Shown: positions 13,940-16,718 of the stretch, piece after piece
Layout of the letters: the number at the start of each line of letters is the position of its first letter
Position numbering within the stretch: position 1 is the first letter of the stretch
Assembly (NCBI GenBank): GCA_934643145.1
Contig: CAKUBM010000035.1
Coordinates: forward strand, 1 to 16,718
DNA length: 16,718 nt
Source: an uncultured Collinsella sp.
GTDB taxonomy: Bacteria; Actinomycetota; Coriobacteriia; Coriobacteriales; Coriobacteriaceae
Reading direction: 5' to 3'
Made by a program: the position numbers and the translations under genes
The notes under the pieces: generated by a model
Told to the model about the DNA's origin: nothing
Database searches by the model: none
What the model saw: the letters and a program-made list of their open reading frames with translations, nothing else

Positions 13940-16597
13940 TTAGGCGCCGAGCGCGATCTTAGCGGCCGCGAGGGCATCGGCGATGCCGGCGGCGTTCTTG
14001 CCACCGGCCTGGGCCATGTTGGGACGGCCGCCACCGCGACCGTCGACCAGGCCCGCGATCTGCTTGATCACGTTGCCGGCGTGGAAACCGGCCTTCACGG
14101 CGTCATCGGAGCCGGCGGCGAGCAGGGCCGGGGTGCCCTTCTCGGTCACGCTGGCAACGACGCAGGCGACAGGACCGGCGACCTTCTGGTGCACGGTATC
14201 CCAGACGTTTCGCAGGTCAGCAGCCTCAAGGCCCTGGAGCTCAGCGACGACGAGCTTGTAACCGTCGAGCTCGACGGCGCCCTCGATGGCGCCGGAAATG
14301 GCATCGGAGGAGCCACCGGTCAGTGCCTTCTTGAGCTTGTTGGAAGTCTCGCGCAGCTCGGCCTGCAGGTTCTCCACGCGGGCGGGAACCTCATCCACGC
14401 GACACTTGAGCGCAGTAGCGGCGGCGTCGACGAGCGCCAGACGGTCGGCCATATAGTCGAGAGCACCCTTAGAGGTCACGGCCTCAATACGGCGGACGTT
14501 GGAGCCCGTAGAGGACTCGGAAATGATCTTGAACAGGCCGATCTCGGCGGTGTTGGCGGCATGGGTGCCACCGCAGAGCTCACGGGAGAACGGCTGGTCC
14601 TCGGCGCCCACGGAGACAACGCGGACGACATCGCCGTACTTCTCACCAAACAGAGCGACAGCGCCGGCAGCCTTAGCCTCGTCGATGCCCATAACACGGG
14701 TCACGACCGGCTTGGAAGCGAAGATTTGCTGGTTGACCAGGTCCTCGACAGCCTGGAGCTGCTCGGAGGACAGGGCCTCGAAGTGCGTGAAGTCAAAGCG
14801 CAGGTGCTCGGGCGTCACCAGCGAGCCAGCCTGGGAGACATGCTCGCCCAGGACCTGCTTAAGCGCGGCGTCGAGCAGGTGCGTGGCGGTGTGGTTGCGA
14901 CGCAGGAAGCCACGGCGCTCGGCGTCGAGCGCGGCGGTCACGGTAGCACCGACGGTCAACGTGCCCTCGGCAACGTGGGCGACGTGAGCATACAGGCCAT
15001 TGTGGTTCTTGGTATCGGAAACGGTCAGCGCAACGCCCTCGGCGGAAAGCTCGCCGGCATCGCCCTGCTGGCCACCCATCTCGGCGTAGAACGGGGTGCG
15101 GTCGAGCACGACCTCGACGTCCTCGCCCACGGCAGCGGACTCGACGGACTCGCCATTGCGAACGATGGCGACAACCTTGGCGCTCTCGATGACGTCGTTG
15201 TCATAGCCGTCGAACTCGGTCGCGGCAACCTTGTCGGAAAGCTCGACCCACACGTCGTTGAAGCTGCCCCAAGCATCGCCCTTGGCGTTGGCGCGAGCGC
15301 GGGCCTTCTGGTCCTCCATGCAAGCGGTGAAGCCGTCCATATCGACGTCGTGGCCAGCGGCGCCGGCGATCTCGACGGTCAGGTCGATGGGGAAACCAAA
15401 GGTGTCGTGCAGCTTAAAGGCAACGTCGCCCGGAAGGACAGTACCCTCGGCAAGCGCGGCCAGGGCCTCGTCCAGGTAGACGCGACCGTTGTCGAGCGTC
15501 GTGGAGAAACGCTCCTCCTCGGAAGCGACGATACCCTTAACGAGCGCGACGTTCTTGAGCAGCTCGGGATAGGCCTCGCCCATCTGGGCGTTGACCTCGT
15601 CAATGAACTTGGTCAGGAAGGCGCCCTCGATGCCCAGCAGGCGACCGTGGAACACGGCGCGGCGGAGCAGGCGGCGAAGGACGTACTCGCGACCCTCGTT
15701 ACCGGGGAGAATGCCGTCCGAGATCATAAAATCGACGGCACGAGAGTGATCCGCGATGATGCGCAGGGAGCGGCTGGCACCGGAGTAATCGTCGGCGTCA
15801 TAGGTCTTGCCGCTGATCTTCTCGCCCAGCTTGATGAGGTGCTGCATCAGATCGCCGTCGTAATTAGCGGTCTTGTGCTGCATGATGGCGGCCATGCGCT
15901 CCAGACCCATGCCCGTATCGAGGTTGCGGTGCGGCAGCTCCGGCATGGAGCCGTCCTCCTGGCGGTCGTACTGGGTAAAGACGAGATTCCAGAACTCCAG
16001 GAAGCGGTCGCAGTCGCAGCCGGGCTTGCAGTCGGGGCTGCCGCAGCCGACCTCCTCGCCCATGTCAAAGTAGATCTCGGAGCACGGACCGCAGGGGCCG
16101 GTGGGGCCAGCGGCCCAGAAGTTGTCGTCCTCGCCCAGGCGGGAGATGTGATCCTCGGCAACGCCCAGGGAGCGCCACACGTCATGGGTCTCGTCGTCCT
16201 CGGTAAAGACGGTAAAGTACAGGCGATCGAGCGGCAGCTTGAACTCCTTGGTAATGAGCTCAAAGGCCCAAGCGCAGGCCTGCTGCTTGGAGACGCCACC
16301 AAAGGAGAAGTCGCCGAGCATCTCGAAGAAGGACAGGTGACGGCCATCCTCGCCGATGCAGTCGATATCGTTGGTGCGGACGCACTTCTGGCAAGAGATT
16401 GCGCCGATCTCCTTCATGGTCTTCTTGCCCTGGTAATACTCCTTAAACTGGTTCATGCCAGCGTTGGCAAGCAGCAGCGAAGGATCGTCGGGAACGAGGG
16501 ACGAAGAAGGATAGAGCTTAAGACCGCGCTCCTCAAAGAAGTTGAGGAACTTAGAGCGAATCTCAGCCGTAGTCATTGACGGGTAGTCAGCACTCAT
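13940..16597 (-). CDS. alaS: alanyl-tRNA synthetase
   Basis: AlaRS attaches alanine to tRNA-Ala. The 885-residue protein has the class II catalytic domain with FFEMLGDFSFGG (90-101) and GPTGPCGPCSEIYFD (164-178). Next come a tRNA-recognition domain, then an editing domain with HTATH (His569, His573) and CGGTH (Cys675, His679), which bind zinc and remove mischarged Ser or Gly. A C-terminal C-Ala domain ends in GRGGGRPNMAQAGG (853-866). Length is typical (about 875). The start at 16597 has GAGGAG 9 nt upstream; the longer frame from 16687 extends into the promoter. A cysteine-rich insert lies at 185-196. It is the first gene of the block leading to aroB-like. The short leader leaves no room for a T-box. 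Confidence 0.98.
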   Translation of the reverse strand: MSADYPSMTTAEIRSKFLNFFEERGLKLYPSSSLVPDDPSLLLANAGMNQFKEYYQGKKTMKEIGAISCQKCVRTNDIDCIGEDGRHLSFFEMLGDFSFGGVSKQQACAWAFELITKEFKLPLDRLYFTVFTEDDETHDVWRSLGVAEDHISRLGEDDNFWAAGPTGPCGPCSEIYFDMGEEVGCGSPDCKPGCDCDRFLEFWNLVFTQYDRQEDGSMPELPHRNLDTGMGLERMAAIMQHKTANYDGDLMQHLIKLGEKISGKTYDADDYSGASRSLRIIADHSRAVDFMISDGILPGNEGREYVLRRLLRRAVFHGRLLGIEGAFLTKFIDEVNAQMGEAYPELLKNVALVKGIVASEEERFSTTLDNGRVYLDEALAALAEGTVLPGDVAFKLHDTFGFPIDLTVEIAGAAGHDVDMDGFTACMEDQKARARANAKGDAWGSFNDVWVELSDKVAATEFDGYDNDVIESAKVVAIVRNGESVESAAVGEDVEVVLDRTPFYAEMGGQQGDAGELSAEGVALTVSDTKNHNGLYAHVAHVAEGTLTVGATVTAALDAERRGFLRRNHTATHLLDAALKQVLGEHVSQAGSLVTPEHLRFDFTHFEALSSEQLQAVEDLVNQQIFASKPVVTRVMGIDEAKAAGAVALFGEKYGDVVRVVSVGAEDQPFSRELCGGTHAANTAEIGLFKIISESSTGSNVRRIEAVTSKGALDYMADRLALVDAAATALKCRVDEVPARVENLQAELRETSNKLKKALTGGSSDAISGAIEGAVELDGYKLVVAELQGLEAADLRNVWDTVHQKVAGPVACVVASVTEKGTPALLAAGSDDAVKAGFHAGNVIKQIAGLVDGRGGGRPNMAQAGGKNAAGIADALAAAKIALGA

Positions 16598-16643
16598 AGA
16601 GGGAATCTCCTCGGTTTCACATCGAAACAGTTCAAACGTAACG

Positions 16644-16672
16644 ATATTACCATCCCACCGCGCCTGTGCAAA
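16644..16672 (-). promoter_or_regulatory. probable alaS promoter
   Basis: TTTGCA (16667-16672) and TAATAT (16644-16649) are separated by 17 bp on the minus strand, each matching consensus at four of six positions. The -35 overlaps the U-run of the upstream terminator. Transcription would begin near 16637, leaving a leader of about 40 nt. Confidence 0.6.
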
Positions 16673-16700
16673 AAAGAGGGCCGCCAAACAGCGACCCTCC
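16670..16700 (-). terminator. rho-independent terminator of a gene beyond the right edge
   Basis: On the minus strand GAGGGTCGC (16691-16699) pairs with GCGGCCCTC (16676-16684) over 9 bp including one T-G wobble. The loop is 6 nt and six T follow (16670-16675). It would end transcription of a minus-strand gene located to the right of the window, just before the alaS promoter. Confidence 0.88.
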
Positions 16701-16718
16701 AGCGAAAGTGCACGTTAT

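Noticed and set aside
14081..16579. 832-codon open frame antisense to alaS
   Set aside because: It mirrors alaS codon by codon, has no family motifs and no start signal. Long antisense frames are expected in high-GC genes with strong codon bias.
16598..16718. T-box riboswitch ahead of alaS
   Set aside because: Only about 70 nt separate the upstream terminator from the alaS start and a promoter occupies most of that, so the leader is too short for a T-box.

Overview
The window looks like a housekeeping stretch from a high-GC Gram-positive bacterium, most likely a Coriobacteriia member close to Collinsella. That placement is an inference from base composition, gene order and the look of the proteins (FruA-type PTS, Asp23-family protein, RuvX-MltG pair, YqeG next to shikimate genes). 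No rRNA, tRNA, CRISPR or prophage was seen. One partial insertion-sequence end may lie at the left edge.

Layout. Positions 1-83 may be the end of an IS3-like element, read leftward out of the window. A fructose-family PTS permease (187-2214, minus) and a MurR/RpiR-type regulator (2487-3344, plus) are divergently transcribed from a shared, dyad-rich control region. From 3404 to the right edge every gene is on the minus strand. In transcription order they form three blocks. Block one is alaS-ruvX-mltG-yqeG-aroK-aroB-like (16597 to 9921), tightly packed and often overlapping, behind a promoter next to an upstream terminator. Block two is an M24 Xaa-Pro peptidase (9789-8659), preceded by a structured spacer and closed by a strong terminator. 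Block three is efp-asp23-nusB-xseB-tlyA-nadK-recN (8498-3404), driven by a perfect TATAAT promoter and closed by a palindrome shared with the convergent regulator.

How the genes fit together. Block one joins alanyl-tRNA charging, Holliday-junction or rRNA-processing nuclease RuvX, cell-wall glycan termination (MltG), a HAD phosphatase and shikimate-pathway genes. Block three joins translation (EF-P), an envelope or stress protein of the Asp23 family, transcription antitermination (NusB), DNA repair (XseB, RecN), rRNA methylation (TlyA) and NADP supply (NadK). It resembles the Firmicute nusB-folD-xseA-xseB-ispA-dxs-tlyA-argR-recN cluster with folD, xseA, ispA, dxs and argR missing and nadK inserted.

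The most unusual item is the aroB-position gene. Its reading frame is intact and it keeps the overall dehydroquinate-synthase pattern, but by hand alignment it has lost all three catalytic metal ligands and the GGGVxGD loop, and it carries a five-cysteine cluster in that loop. No clearly novel multi-gene system was recognised.
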